The notes under the pieces were generated by a model. It saw nothing but the letters and a program-made list of their open reading frames with translations, had not been told where the DNA came from and did no database searches. The position numbers and the translations under genes are program-made. Below, piece by piece: positions 6,112 through 6,179 of a DNA stretch of 6,179 nt (position 1 is its first letter; every line of letters begins with the position of its first letter). Source of the stretch: Oscillospiraceae bacterium (GTDB lineage: Bacteria; Bacillota; Clostridia; Oscillospirales; Oscillospiraceae). The stretch is from positions 1 through 6,179 of the forward strand of contig SVKT01000094.1 in the NCBI GenBank assembly GCA_015068335.1, in the 5' to 3' direction.

Positions 6112-6144
6112 ACGGCGTGACTTCGGTCACGCCGTTTCCTTTTT
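6112..6144 (+). terminator. Terminator of sstT with a C(TTCG)G tetraloop
   Basis: Perfect 10-bp stem ACGGCGTGAC (6112-6121) with GTCACGCCGT (6126-6135) closed by TTCG, the unusually stable C(UUCG)G loop in RNA, followed by TTCCTTTTT. It lies about 90 bases after the sstT stop and overlaps the 3' end of the convergent minus-strand gene. Confidence 0.85.
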
Positions 6145-6179
6145 CGCAAGTTCTTCCAAAGGGATAAAGCCGATGCCGT
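6127..6179 (-). CDS. C-terminal 16 residues of an unidentified minus-strand protein
   Basis: Entering from the right edge on the minus strand, one frame reads GIGFIPLEELAKKETA then TGA (6127-6129). It looks like a natural protein tail, with hydrophobic residues followed by a charged amphipathic end. The frame stops just before a minus-strand terminator hairpin, which supports a real gene end. The other two minus frames read as basic or mixed low-complexity peptides. Too short to identify; the stop codon lies inside the sstT terminator stem. Confidence 0.45.
   Translation of the reverse strand, partial: GIGFIPLEELAKKETA

Noticed and set aside
4727..6130. Long minus-strand open frame (467 codons) spanning the whole of sstT
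   Set aside because: Its translation is rich in Gly, His, Gln and Asp with no domain pattern, it lies fully opposite a clear sstT gene, and it is a by-product of GC-rich codon use.
1..6179. A novel multi-gene defence or biosynthetic system
   Set aside because: All complete genes belong to well-known families, are separately transcribed and have intact housekeeping motifs; no repeats, integrases, toxin-antitoxin pairs or CRISPR arrays are visible.

Overview
This is a 6.2-kb stretch of a GC-rich bacterial chromosome. It carries four recognisable genes plus the last few codons of a fifth. The mix of a clostridial-style aconitase-family hydratase, strong AGGAGG-like ribosome binding sites, a TTG start, GC-rich hairpin terminators and a Uup-type ABC-F protein suggests an anaerobic gut Firmicute, probably a GC-rich Clostridia such as Oscillospiraceae. 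That placement is inference from gene content and base composition; there is no rRNA or marker gene here to confirm it.

Layout. (1) Bases 1-1742, plus strand: the C-terminal three quarters or so of an aconitase-superfamily hydratase, cut by the left window edge. (2) A short convergent gap with a terminator hairpin usable in both directions. (3) 1791-2672, minus strand: an RluA/RluD-type pseudouridine synthase with an S4 domain. (4) A 103-base divergent promoter region. (5) 2776-4554, plus strand: a Uup-type ABC-F ATPase, ended by a 28-base perfect palindrome. (6) A T-tract-rich intergenic region of about 260 bases carrying a TATAAT promoter and several small dyads. (7) 4814-6022, plus strand: the sodium/serine-threonine symporter SstT, starting at TTG. 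(8) A compact convergent terminator region, then the last 16 codons of an unidentified minus-strand gene.

The genes do not form one pathway. Pseudouridine synthase and ABC-F are divergent neighbours that both act on the ribosome or its RNA; the hydratase and SstT belong to carbon and amino-acid metabolism. Each complete gene appears to be its own transcription unit. I see no mobile element, CRISPR array, tRNA, rRNA or toxin-antitoxin/defence cassette, and I do not think a new multi-gene system is encoded here.

The most unusual signal is compositional. Two palindromic tetranucleotides, CATG and AGCT, are completely absent from all 6179 bases, where chance would give roughly 20 of each; TGCA, with the same composition, occurs about two dozen times. 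Codon choice across all four genes visibly bends to avoid them. A second compositional oddity is a 48-base AT-rich block of 16 codons inside the otherwise GC-rich ABC-F gene.
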